Shown here: positions 1 through 13,300 of the stretch, piece after piece
Layout: each line of letters starts with the position of its first letter
Numbering within the stretch: the first letter of the stretch is position 1
Assembly: GCA_051294375.1 (NCBI GenBank)
Contig: CM119265.1
Span: forward strand, 4,467,056-4,531,055
DNA length: 64,000 nt
Direction of reading: 5' to 3'
Source: Paraspadella gotoi
Lineage: Eukaryota; Chaetognatha
Notes under the pieces: model-generated
Database searches by the model: none
What the model saw: only the letters and a program-made list of their open reading frames with translations
What the model was told of the DNA's origin: nothing
Position numbers and translations under genes: made by a program

Positions 1-27
1 GAGAGAGAGAGGAGAGAACGAAAAGCT

Positions 28-52
28 NNNNNNNNNNNNNNNNNNNNNNNNN
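28..52. other. Assembly gap (25 N)
   Basis: A run of 25 N. The same fixed length recurs at 10288-10312, 53441-53465 and 57922-57946, suggesting one scaffolding or merging step that inserted a standard-size gap. Confidence 0.98.
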
Positions 53-296
53 GAAAAGGGGAAGTTTCTATCCGCTAAAAACGGAGATAAAAACTTCATC
101 CTCAAAATCTCCATCCATTTTCTTTTATCTTTCCTTTTCTGTAGCGAATTCTCTTCTTCATTTTTTCTATTAACGTTTTCCCCCACCTTTTTTTTATTCC
201 TTTTCTTTTCTCTCTCTTTTTCCCCTCTCTTCCACTCTTTCTTCTTTTTCCAGATGTAGAAACCATTTTTCCGTTAAAAACAATAAGTCGAAACGA

Positions 297-410
<114 letters not shown>

Positions 411-703
411 CCACGCTGCCGTATACATAATGGAAATCCCAGGAGAAGACGCGGGTAAAAAAAAGAGAAAAAAAAAAGGAACGAGAGGCCGAAATAGGAG
501 AAAATAAAGAAGGGATGAAGATAAGGAAAAGAGAGAGGAAGTATGAAAGGAAAAGAAAAAAAAAGGAAAAGTCGGCTTGACTTTTCCGGCGTTGAACTCG
601 AACCCAAGCGGGGTCACGGACTTTGAAATTAGGGTCCTTAGAGGAGGTCAACGCGAGCGAGAAGAAATTATGTCGCAAGCACGCTCCTCTTCGTCCTGGG
701 CGA

Positions 704-705
<2 letters not shown>

Positions 706-792
<87 letters not shown>
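706..792. repeat. (CT)n microsatellite
   Basis: About 85 bp of uninterrupted CT dinucleotide. Confidence 0.98.
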
Positions 793-793
<1 letters not shown>

Positions 794-3090
794 TTCCCGC
801 GGGCGCTCAATCTTGTTCCGACCAAAATATGTCTCAGCTAAAAAAACGATGAATTTTAATTAAGTTTTTTACTCAAAGTTTTTTGCTCACGTTTCCCGGT
901 GAATAGAAAGCCCATTAAAGTTTTGTCGTAGCCGTAGAGCTGGAGAGGAGAGGGTCGGATTAGTTTTTCAGATATCTCCTATTTATACCCTGTATATTCA
1001 TTGTAATTTGAAAAACATTATATGATATAGGGTATTCCACAAAAATTTTAAAAATACTTTTTTCTTAATTCGATTCTTTTAAACCTTGCATTAAGCCTAA
1101 CGAAATGTACATATGTGCTCTTTTAGGCGTTTGGGCCAGAGAAGGTAAATTTTGCAACTTATTGAACTCAAACTAGGACTAAGCGTACAAAGTCAAATAT
1201 AATAATTATAATAGTAATGAAATTGGTACAACCAATATAATAAACAATGTAATAATAATTAATTAAGGCAATTTTTTTCAAATTTTCTCCGCGACACAAA
1301 CCACGTTATATAGCAAGACTCTCTCCATCTCTCTCTATCTCCCTCTCTTCCCTTTTCTTTTCTCTTTCTAATCCTTTCTCTCCATCTCCTTGTCAAGTCG
1401 GGGTCGCGTAAAAGATTTTCATTAAGCCGATAAAAAAAAAATTAAAGCCAATAATATTTCAGAAAAAAAATAGTGGCATTTTTGAACAAATAAAATAAGT
1501 TAGGGTTTTACTAGAATACCGGGATAAAGCAGGCAGCAGAAGCTCAAAAAAAATAGAATAGCAACACCGAGGAGCAATACTAGAGAAAAACAAAAATTAG
1601 AATCGGAAGGGCTAAAAAGACACAATCCATAATTTGGAGGGTTGAGATTGCGGCGGATACGGAAAAACTCCCCGGAAAGATTGCGTCGGAGGCCACGAAG
1701 AGCGTTTTTTTTTTACGATTGTATAGTGCCGCAGTCGGGCATAAATAGAGAGAGAGAGAAAGACCGAAAGGAAGAGGAGAGAAGAGAGAGAGAAGAGAGA
1801 GAGAGACGAGCAGGACGAGGAGAGGGAAGAGAGAGACGAGAGAGAGAGGGAGAAAAGAAACTCAAAAAAATTGCAGCGGAGTGTAAACACTAAACTGCGC
1901 GAGACTCGAAGATTGGGAACCATAAAACTTCGCCCACTCCTCCACTCATCGTGACCCAGTCGGAGAAATGGGGCATGAGGATTTCAACGCCATAGTATCT
2001 CCCTAATTTTGTATTGTTATTTTAATAAGTACCTTTCCATTCGAAGTGCTTTATATTCATATTTAGGCTGTATTGAGGGACTACTGGTATCGTATTTATT
2101 CTGCGAAAGTATTTGTTTTCGGACGATAAAAAACCAAAGCAAAAAAAAAAAAAATTCCTCCAAAAAAATGACGCGAAATAACGACTCCCGCGTTTCCTCA
2201 AAGTCACCGAGGAAAGTAATAAAAGAGAAAACAAGGACAAACAACAAATCTTAACGATGTTCTAGACGTCTTCTTTACTACCCTCCATTTCCGGAACGGC
2301 TTCGTTAAAATATTCCCCATTTCCGTTCTCTCTTTTCTTGGTTTTTTTTTTAGCGGGGAAGGGGAAGAGAAAGCGGGAAATTTTGAAACTTGTAGTGGAC
2401 TCCGGGGCTCCGTCGCACGTGATTACCGAACCGCGAAGGAAACAAAGGGAGACAATGACGTTATCATGTAATCTCGAAAGGGCAATCCAACAAGGATCGC
2501 TTTTACCATAGAAAATTTCCTTTTTTTTCATGATAAACACAATAACTTGGTAAACAACCACCCAACAAGACTCCTGCGCATGGATCAATAATTCAGTTCA
2601 ATCTTCGCTCGAAAACTCCGCTTTGACTACTTTCTCTACGACAGGATACAAAAGCATTTCTTATATATTTACTTTATGCCATACTTCTTGCAATCCATAC
2701 CGCTTTTAATGCGGCAACGGCTTGCGGCAAACGACGTCGCAACCTAATTTAGAAACCGCGGGAGAAATGGAGCCGCGGGTTCCCTCTCCGCGTATCCAGA
2801 GATGCTGGTCCCTCCCCTCTTCAAAAAAAGGACGAAAAAGTACCTTTTTTTTTCTGTTTCACATCTCGTTCACAAGAAAAAAAACTTGGCAAGCTTCGAT
2901 TAAGCGCTCCTTGTTTTTTTGTTTTTTTTTGGCGTCGCCGAGGCCTCAAGGCGTTGGAGCGAGTCGAAGGCGTTACGGAGTTACGCTCTTTCGTCTATTT
3001 GCCTTCTTTCGTTTTCTTTTCTCCTCGGGACTCGAAACCACTTTACGACGTCGCCTTCGTTGCCGACGCTGATCGACATCGGCTCTCATA

Positions 3091-3375
3091 TTCCTTTTTC
3101 CTTTTTCGAACCGCCTTTCTCTAATTTGTGATCTCCTTCATTTCCTTCTCCCTTTCCTTACTTTCCTCCTCTTTTTCTCTGATTTCCGATTTCCCTTAAT
3201 TTCCTTTCATCCTTTTCCTTATTTTCCTTTTTCCTTTTTCGAACTGCCATTCTCTAAATTGTGATCGCCTTCATTTCCTTCTCCCTTTCCTTACTTTCGT
3301 TTTTTCCTCCTCTTTTTCTCTGATTCCCGATTTCCCTTAATTTCCTTTCCTCCTTTTCCTTATTTTCCTTTTTCT
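3091..3375. repeat. Tandem duplication of a pyrimidine-rich ~140 bp unit
   Basis: Two adjacent units (about 3091-3230 and 3231-3372) share the order TTCCTTTTTCCTTTTTCGAA, then a CTAAATTGTGATC-like segment, CTTCATTTCCTTCTCCC and GATTTCCCTTAATTTCC. They differ by a few substitutions and a small insertion, so the duplication is not brand new. Confidence 0.85.
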
Positions 3376-4460
3376 TTTTTTTTTTCCTCAAATATTTTTT
3401 TTCTCGTTCCGCTTGGAATCCTTTTATCCGCGATTCGCTCTCGGTTTTTATCTCTGCCTCCATCTCTCGCATTCATTAATAATGCGTTTTTAATTCTTTC
3501 CAATTTTTTTTTTCATTATATTTAATTTTTTTTATTAAACAGGTATTTTCATTCTTTCGTCGTAACTTATTTTTTTTCTTCCTGAAATCTAATTCGTTAT
3601 CTTTTAGCAACTTATCTCTACAACTCTTTTTTCCACCTTTAGGTTTTGTTTCAATCTTTTTGCATATATTTTCTTTACGTATTCCGATGTATACTATTTT
3701 CTCTCTTCAATTTTTCTATTCTAACCGTTTTTTTTTCTATACTTCCCTTCTCTTACCCCCTTCTTTCTTTTTTTTTTCTGTTGGGAAAAGGCTCATTTTT
3801 CAGTCTCGGCGTTTTGGCCTCTTCGTCTTCCGAGAGGCCACCGCCTCGTGCCAGGCGCTACCAGGCGCTGCCAGATGCAGCCAGATGCAGTCGCGGTGAA
3901 AAGAGGAAATTATGACCCCAACTTTTCGATGAATGCGAAAAATTTATGCCGACGTTCAAAAAAATAGCTTTAAGCCACCCCGGCAATATCCGAAATACAC
4001 AGAGGAAAAACAGAATCAGAAAACGTGGGTTTGGTTCATACATTTATTCAAACCAAGTTTGGGAAAATTTTTATTATCATCATATTATTATATTATTTTA
4101 TTATCTATTAGTGTATGTATGCTAAACGGATGAAAGAAATATTTAACGGTGGGTTATATTAAAAGCCACTTGCATCGAAATTCCATATAGTTTTCAATAA
4201 GTGTATCTTGAACAAATTAAAATATTAAATTTGGTTTTTTCTCTATTTTTTTCTTTTATTTTTAAAATAAAAAAAACAATTTAATAGTATAATTAATATA
4301 TTTAATAGAATCAATAATAGAACCGAACCTGATAAAACTACGCTTTTTGTTTTATTTTTCCTACTTTTAGCTCTCGAGGTAAATTGCTCCCTCACCCTGT
4401 TGGAAGTAAAAACAAAAGGCGTCTCACTGAGACTCTCAGTAAAGTAAATAATAAACATAC

Positions 4461-4618
4461 TCTCCGATCTCTCTTCCTGCAGGAATTTTGAGTTTCATAC
4501 TCCCATCATCGTATAAATAAATAATAAATAATTAATAAATAATAAATATAAATAATTAACATTCTCTCCGATCTCTTTCCCCGCGCAGGAATTTTGAGTT
4601 CCATTCTCCCATCATCGT
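4461..4618 (+). repeat. Duplicated splice acceptor and exon start
   Basis: Positions 4461-4512 and 4565-4618 are near-identical copies running from TCTCCGATCTCT through a pyrimidine/CAG acceptor into GAATTTTGAGTT and CCCATCATCGT. The second copy continues into the real coding exon at 4589. The first copy runs into AT-rich DNA, so it looks like a dead copy of the acceptor and first ~28 exon bases. Confidence 0.8.
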
Positions 4619-7323
4619 CGCGAGATTACCCTCGGACTCGACTCTGTCCGCGCGACTCTTGCTCCTGGGGAGACGTCGTGAATGTCAAGGACAGATATCT
4701 CTACGCCACGCAACCCGAAGTGAGATTTTAGACGAACATTGTTTATTTTGCTCATAAAATCAGATAAAACAGACGCGTTAAATTTAATTTATATTTATAT
4801 TGTATTATTGATTTATTATTTATTTATTAATTAATCAGGACAACCGAATTGTCGTGATCGACATTCGCGATCAAGTCGTCGTTGAATCCATCGCGACGGA
4901 CGCCGTCCCCGTCAAATTATGGTGATTAACATACTAATACAATATATTGGTATACAACTATACATGAATTAACATCGATTATTCGAAAAATATAATTTTC
5001 TTTCAGGTACATCGAGCACTTGGATCAAATCTGGGTTCTGTGTTGGGGATCGATGAATGACGTTGGATCCAAAACTTTGCAGGTTAAAAAAAAAATATGT
5101 ATAACTAGGAAAATTCATTTTTAAAGTTTATTAATCTTTATTAATTGCTATTTATTATATTAATTATATGAAATTGGTACAACTCATTTTATAAATAAGC
5201 TATCTAGCCCCTGACTTAATTATATTATACATCATATTATATCAATAATATATTTCTTAATTGCTTAAGTTTCCACACCACCTCCACAAAATGACAGGTT
5301 ATTCGTGAGGCGTCCACATCGGACGTTCACAACCCGGTTCACACTCAGCCAGTCGGAAACCAGTTCGACCTCATCCAAAACGCGTTTTTGCCCGGAAGCA
5401 ATGACTTCCGTTATCCTTACCAATACGGATACGTCATGCACTCTGGACAAGAGGTAAGGGATGTAATTTGGTTTCTGTTAAAGGTTGAATGTTGGTTTTC
5501 CCAGAAATTAGGTAGAGACTAAGTGACGTCCAAAGGATGAATTTTTTTTTTTAATACGAACGTATATTTTTTCAATAACAGTTAAAAATTACTTTGTCAA
5601 ACACAATTATAAAAAATGAATAATCAGATCACGAATCAATAATAATGGTCTGCGAATCTCATTGATACCAAAACTAAAATGGTTAATATACATTATACAA
5701 TTGCCATAAGCGAACAACAATATTCTTTAATTCCACAATTCAACACCATCGTGGTTCAAGCACCATTTGCCCATCTTACTCGCTGAATTAATTATATTTG
5801 TAATTTATTTCTTTTTAATTCTCCGATGTATTTTGATTCTTGCTAGTTAATATAATAATGGCATTAGATATTTCTGTCAAATTTCATAATATCTAAATGG
5901 GTACAATATTTAAATGAAAGCTCGAAAAAATATTTTGTTATCATTAACCTTATTCATCCAATGGATAATTATTTTTTTTTAAACTTCAATATGCAAATGT
6001 CTTTAATCGTCTCTTTCCTTCAGGGTCTGATGAAGCTGCACCTGGAAACGATGAAGTACGTGGAGACGATCGACCTGAAGGCGTTCAACTGCGTCCCCAA
6101 GACGCTCGACTTCTCCCCTCTCGGCGGCGCCGTCTTCATCCAGTGCGCCGACGCCAGCATCCGCAGCCAACACTTCCAGATCGTCATGGACATGATCACT
6201 TCTCAGGTGAATGGAGAGAAGCTGACGGCGACATTTTATTATCAAACAATGAAAATAAAAACAATGAATGATGAGACTAAAAAGGGAAGAGAGGGAAAAA
6301 GGTCGAAAACATCTTTGTTTTTGACGTTCGGCCAATTTCGTCCATATTATATTTAATGACGTGAATTGTTCGTTTTCGCTCGGGCTATGGTTGTCGTCTT
6401 CGGCAAGTTGTGTTGTTTACCGAAAGGACAAGGGATCACAGGTTAGTCGCATGGGCAATTGGGCATTGGGAAAATTCCCGCTCCTAAGGACGTTTTTATC
6501 ATCGGCATTTTCATGTTTTTGATGATAAATATACGATTATATAAGTTGTATAAGTTTGAGTCCATGTCTAAAAAATCGTCTCCTCATCGTTTCCGTCGAC
6601 GCTGACGACGCGAACGACGGTCGTCGCCGGTAGATGGAGACGCGTCCAGTCGGCGCCGTTGAGCGTCGCCACCGTTTGGCGCCTATTCAACAGCGCCGCC
6701 TCGACGTGGACTAAGATACGGGCGCTGCGTTTGTAAAAAAAAAAAAAATGACATCGACGACGTTACTTCGGAGGACTCGTTTAATTAATGAATGGAATTA
6801 ATTCAATGCCATTGTTTAAATTCAAATTTAAAATTGAAATATTACTTGAGTAAATTTTTATAAATTAATTCATAAGTTAAAGGACGGTGCCCCCAACCAA
6901 TCTCACTCTCTCTCACCGATGCCACAAATAAAGCGGCGCTCGATTCCCGTCGAGCAACGAGGATCTTCGGAGGTCGACGCGACCCAGTTGAGAGAAGATT
7001 CGATGAAGCTTCGGCAGCGTCACGCCCACCGACGAATCCGCTACGAAGAATTCCACGAGATGGTGCTGGGGAGACGTTGTCGGCGACGAACAGCTAATTT
7101 TCGATGCAGTCATTGTTGCGGTTGCTGTATTGTCGGCACATTTTCCTACATTTTGCGACGCGGTGTTCTGATTAACTGGAATTATTTTTTCATCCTGAGA
7201 AATCGATTCTGATCTGGTCGGTCTAATTAACTGCGGAACGGATTCGTCGTTGATTGTTTCTGATTGTTTCCTTGCTTTCGTCGATACAACAGGATATAGT
7301 TTTAATCTTTTTTTGCTAAAACA

Positions 7324-7356
<33 letters not shown>

Positions 7357-10300
7357 TTTGTTTTGATTCTTTCTCTTCCGACTTTCCTCGCTCCCTCGAA
7401 ATGGCGCATTTTCTTTCGTCGCCGACTCGATCTCGTCAACGTTGTCCTCTGAACTCTCATCTCTATTCCCTTTTAATTCAAAGTCCTTCAGCGAGTCGGC
7501 ATCCTCGTGGATTTTAAATCCGAAGTCATTTAGTTTTCCGTTATCATTGTTTTTCAAATCTTCATCGGGAAGTACACCGACTTCTTTCTCGACAATCGAA
7601 TTCTTTTCTTCTTTCATCCGCTCGTTTTTCGTATTTTCCAACTCGACCGTCTCGTTGTCCTCGAAATCTGTTTCTTCTTTCCATCTTTCGTCCTCAGTGA
7701 GGAATTTGTCATCGACGAAGTTGGACAAATCTTCACCTTCGTTCGCCAGTAGCATGAGATCAATGTTGTCTTCCTCCTCCGATTTTCGATCGCTGATCGA
7801 ATCACTATGATTGTCCCCATACTTTCTATTAGTCGGACAATTTCTTAAACCATCGTCGTTGACCACAGTTTGAGTCGATCCGTTCTTTTTTTCGGCGTCA
7901 AAATTCGTTTGCGTCGCCGCGTCGGCCATTTTGTATTTCCGCCGGCGTGGCGATCGTGGCGACAAATTTTTCTGTAAATCGCATAACTGGTCCAGTGCCG
8001 CGGTCAACGCCAAAGTCATGAGCTGCAGCCGTCTCATGGCGTCTTCCATTGTTTTGTTAAATTAAACAGTAAAAATTAACAAGAAAACTGTTATTTTGTG
8101 GCAGTAACCACACACAACCTTCTGTGACCCTGCGGAACTGGGCCTCGTTGAATATTAATGAGATAATTAGAAATATTTCTCTTCTTAAAATTAAATAAAC
8201 TGAACTCGAAAGGTTTTTTGGGACAGTAGGACCTAAAGAGAGAGAGAGAGAGAGCGACTCACAGAGGAGAATAGATTAGAAGACACGATACCTGTTACAT
8301 CATAATTTATGATTCAGGTGCAAATTTTCTCATCGATCTTTAATTAATAAACCTATTTGTATTACAAGCCTTTTCTTCTATATGTCTCTCCAAATCGCCA
8401 GATTTCTGTTTCCCAAAGGACTCTCGATTTCCGGTGATTCCGTCCAAAGGTTGATCAAGAGTGGGAAGAGGAAAGAGTGGGGAAGTTATCGAACGTTTAG
8501 ATTTACACCAAAGAAATTTAAGAAAATTTCTGCGAGTTTTTGAGCGGGAAAACAAATGGTAGAATAGATATTTGGATATTTGGATATTTTTTTTTCGAGT
8601 ATGAAAATCGTAAGCTCAAATTAAAGTTAGTTTTAATAAACAAAAAGTAAAAAACAAACAGAAATATCACTCTTAGATAACAAAACATTTAAATAATGAA
8701 AAACTTGGAAAAAGAAAAAAACCCGATTCGGTAAAGCCAAAAGTTATTCTTTCAAATTTTCTTGTTGATATCTTTTTTTGAGTTTCTTAGAGGATTCCAA
8801 ATATTTCGCGAGCATTGCTGATGGCGCTGATATTTGTTCCTTCGATGTTCCTGGCGTCTTAGTTGTCGTTGTTGTCTTGGTTGAGCTTGGTATTGATGTC
8901 TTTATTCTTCGGTTGTCAACGGCAAAAACTTTCATGGTCGAATTGGGTCCCACGTTTGTTTTTAACCAGGTGAAGGCCGCTTTCGACGACATTGCTGCCA
9001 ACACGGACGACAAGGACCAATGCTCGATCCTGACGAACATTTTAGCGCTGAGGAACAAAAAGGGGGAAAAAAATTGTTCTATTATCCAATCATTGAATGA
9101 GACTAGTTTCGACCTGTTCTAATTATTTAAGATCTTGTGAACATCCTGAGGCCGTATATCCTAATCCAATAAAAAGTCCGTTGGAAAAGTTAGTTCAGTG
9201 GCAGGGGGCGCCACTGATGGTCGGAAGTCCCAAACGCTAAAAGGTGAGCTGCCCCACTCTGCTGAGCATCACAGGTTACAATAATTGTCCAATTTACACA
9301 AAACTTATCATATTATACCATTTACACTTAAACCTATAAAATATGAGGTTGATAACATTCCTAATTTAGTATTTAACTCTCCTCTCTTACTGAAACTAGT
9401 AAGTTCCGAGGAGGTAAGCAACGACCATCGAAAAAACCCGAAGCTGCTCTCCCGCTACTCACCCTTACTTACCCCAAACGAAGACGACCGTGTTTCCCAA
9501 TCGTGAGTCTGGATCGACGCGAATCGAGTTCCCCCCATTTTTCGAATGCTATTTTCAATTTCAACATCGAGACGTCGAGCGGCAAATCGGCGAGGCGAAT
9601 CTCGAGGAGATTTCGTCGAGACGGCGCCGACTGAGGTAGCGCCGGAGTCTTTGACGAAGATGTTCGCCCCGAAGATTCGCGCCGGTTTCGCGACGTCGCT
9701 TCGGCGTCGTTGGACGGATTTTCAAGCTCGGCGTCGCCTCTTCTTCGTTTGGCGCCGTCGGCGTCATCGTTGGGCGTCGCGGAAGCGGATTTTCTTTTCC
9801 GTTTTCTATCTCTCCGCTTCTCGATCTCGACTTCCGGTTTTGAATCCACGCGTTTGAAGTCTTCGTATTTTTTCGTCTCCTCTGCGACGAGGTCGTCCTT
9901 GTCGTTGGCGTAAAGGCCTTCGATTCGCGACGCACAGGCGGCGCATAATTTGGCGTGCGCGGCGCACAACTCTTGCTGCGCCTGGAAATTGGCGAGAGTG
10001 GCGAACTCGAGGCGTCGGACGATGCCCTCCATTGCGCTGGGACTAAGGACGATGAGGTATATGGCGAAAAGATGTGAATACTTTAATTAAACCGAGTACG
10101 TCAAGTATCCAAGGACGTGTTTGGGCGACTGCTAAAGATTATTCTTCGGAAGCAGAGCGAAGAAAACAATCCATGCGATCGAAATTGACCAAAACCGATG
10201 TCGGCCGAATTAGATCCTTGAATTTATTTTTGGTTATCGATGAAAATTATAGACGAGATTCGATCCTAGGTTAAAAATCATAAGAACNNNNNNNNNNNNN

Positions 10301-13300
10301 NNNNNNNNNNNNAAAAAAGAGAAGAGATGGTCATGGTACCTTACCTTCCTACCAAATATGAACTTGATGGTTGAAGTATTGAGCATTGTGATAAATTTCA
10401 TAGAGAGGCCGAGCTACCCCGGCCCCTTTTCTCTCTTTTCCCTCAACGGTCACATGACCTTTGACCTCCGGTCATTGATCTCGTCGTCTCGGGCTTCAAC
10501 GGGGTTCTTCGGTCTTGGCCGTAGCCACGAGAGATTCAACCGTTTCATCCATTCGCTTCCTATTATTGTCTCTTTTTCTGTGATCAACATATTTGCTATG
10601 GTTTGTCTCGCTTATATATATTTGTCGGACTCCCCTGAGTCGTGGTCTTCCAGAATACTGTCATAGTTTTTTTCCTCAGAAAAAAAAAATGATAAAAAGT
10701 TCAACAAGAGCCAACATCAACATTCTCAGATTTTTTTAGCGTCTTCGCCACCTCATCACAAATTTCGATCTCTTCAAACTAATACGTAATAATCAGAAAC
10801 TATTCTCAATAGAAAGAATTCTTCAGTAAACACGAAAAGCACGATCCTTAATTCATTTTTAAAGCTTTAACTTCATCTCACATCCCATCAATCATGGAAA
10901 AAGTGAAAAAAAAGTTTAAACAGCCTCGAGAAATCGAATCTTTTTTCACAGTTCTTTTAAATGAAAAAAATATTTTTTACTAAAAAAACGGCGTTTATAT
11001 TTTGAACGAAAAGATACAGCTCATTCGATGACTCACTTTTTAAAAATAAAACTTAAGTCTTAGACGTTCTGCTTCGTCTATGCATTAAAATTCCTCACTT
11101 TTTTTTCTAAATCGGTTCAACATTACAATCAAACTTGTTATTAAACTTTAAATTTCGATCGCTCGTTATCAAAAATGTCGACCAAAACCCGCTCGGTTCC
11201 CTCGACCTCATGATGTCACTCCTTCATCAAGTGACGCTGGGCCTCTCTCTGACCGAATCCGGATTACTCTCGCTCGCGCAGCGACTCTGTCGACAATGTG
11301 CAGTAAATCTGATTACCGACAATGCCGGATACGATACTAGGCGGCTTACCGACGCAAGGCTGTCAAACGACGGAGAAGTGGCGACTTTCGACGCCGGAGA
11401 TTATTCCGGCGCCGAGAGAGAAACGCTTGCGCCGAAAAACGCGACCGAATCGACGCCGGTCGCAATGAATTTCGAGTCTTCTAGTTCAACGTCTAGTTCT
11501 ACGTCAATCTTGTTAAACACGACGCTTAATCAAAACAATTCAAGAGTCGAATCAAACTCATTATCGTCTCCAACTCGATCGACTCCCTCTTTTAAGACAG
11601 TTTCGAATCTAACGATCGAGTCTCAATCGAAGCCTCACAAAACGTCGTCGTCGTCATCGTCGTCATCTCATCAAATCTCATCTCCTCCATTGGGCGCCAA
11701 GACACAACGAACCGTTCCATGATTGTGGACGATCTACAACTTCTACTGCCACGGTCAACTTGATCGGTTCCGCAATTCCCGAGACGCCCCTAAATAATTC
11801 GACGAAAAACGAGGAATTTCGTCTTCGTTCGTCGTCAGAGAACGTAAACGATGTCGACGAACTTGAACGGGAGAAATCCCGGACGAGGATACAATTTTCA
11901 AAAATCAAAATTATTTTGCAGACCCTAATGCGAGAATAGATTCCGATTCTAATGAGAAGCAAGAAAACAACGAACTCGACATTTGCGATCTGTTTAAAAA
12001 TTGTTCGAAGACTAACGTAGCGGAGAAGGTAAAGGAGCCATTGCGTTGAAAGAGGAAACTTCCAACTCGTCTGAGTCCACGACGGGACCGTTGGAAACCG
12101 TCGACGACACGTGGAATTCCGAGCAGCTCCTCCGCGTACGGAGCAGCGTCGCGGCAGAGCGACTGAAGGCGGCGACGGAGGAGGTCGTGGCGTTGGAGGA
12201 GCAGTTGACGAGAGAGTTGACGAGAGGCGGGGAGATCATGCGCGAGATCGATAAGGAAAAGGAGAGAAACGAGATGCTTCTCGAAGATTTGAGAAGATTG
12301 CGAAGCCGATCCAAGGATGGCTGTGGAAGAGACGATGGGAGATGGAAGACGACGACGACAACGACGATCGCTCAGAGGATGGGATAGCGTCAAAAGGAGG
12401 AAAAGAGACGAAAGGTCCTCGGATGAAGAAAATACGACGATGAGAAGAAAAGGGGAATGGTTAAAATGAAAAGAAAAAGGATCAGATGAAGAAGAAAAGG
12501 AATAGGAATGATCGAGATAACGAGCAAAATAAAATCCACGAAGAAGATGAAAGCATTTCGTCAGAGAAACATCAAGACCGGATGACCATAACCATCGGAA
12601 ATAAAACGAAAAAGTTCGATTCTTTAGCGGATCATTCGACATCGTTCATCAATAAGCGATCTAATTTGTCAAGCAACTGGGCCTCCGACGGCCGTCCACA
12701 TTATGGATTCTCAATAATTTCAAAAAGTTCAAATCCGCCAAGGACTTTGAGTTCGACTCTTCAGCGAATCAATCGACGTCATTTATTTATAAGAGATCCA
12801 ATTCGTCCGCGACCGGCATTTGACGGATCCTCGAATAAGTTCGAACGGTCCAACTCCTTTAAGGGTCTGGTCCCTCTCATGAAGATTCCCTCAGGTCTTT
12901 CCCCACTTCTGATGCGTCTGCTTCCCTCTCCCCATTACAAACGCCGCCTAATCCCTTGCTCCGGTCGACTTTTCCAAAGTCGTTCGGCCCTGTTCGCGGC
13001 TCAGAGCGTCAGCGCAGATCGACAGTTGCATCTCGGTATTTGCGTCAATGGTAATTTGTATGTAATGTTTATGCTTAAGTAACGTGTGGTATTTTTACTT
13101 TCAGTAACGAGGCACCCTATTCCTTCTGTTGGCGCCTAACCTTCCGCGTCTTTAACCTTCCGTCCAGCGCCGACGTTTCCGGCCTGAGCGCCATCTTCTC
13201 TCGCTACGGCGTCGTGGACGCCAACGCCGCGCGAATCAGTCGCGTCCCGACGACGACGATTCCGCCGAGGCTCGCGTCGTCCTCGAGGTCGACAACTATC

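Noticed and set aside
1612-3915. Several 70-116 aa open frames
   Set aside because: Pyrimidine- or purine-rich composition (Phe/Ser/Leu or Lys/Glu) and no splice-supported neighbours.
7442-7810. Plus-strand 122-aa Ser/Phe-rich frame
   Set aside because: Shadow of the Asp/Glu-rich minus-strand exon of gene A.
11911-12642. Minus-strand 243-aa frame in the left arm
   Set aside because: Antisense shadow of the broken gene C copy; no start or splice context of its own.
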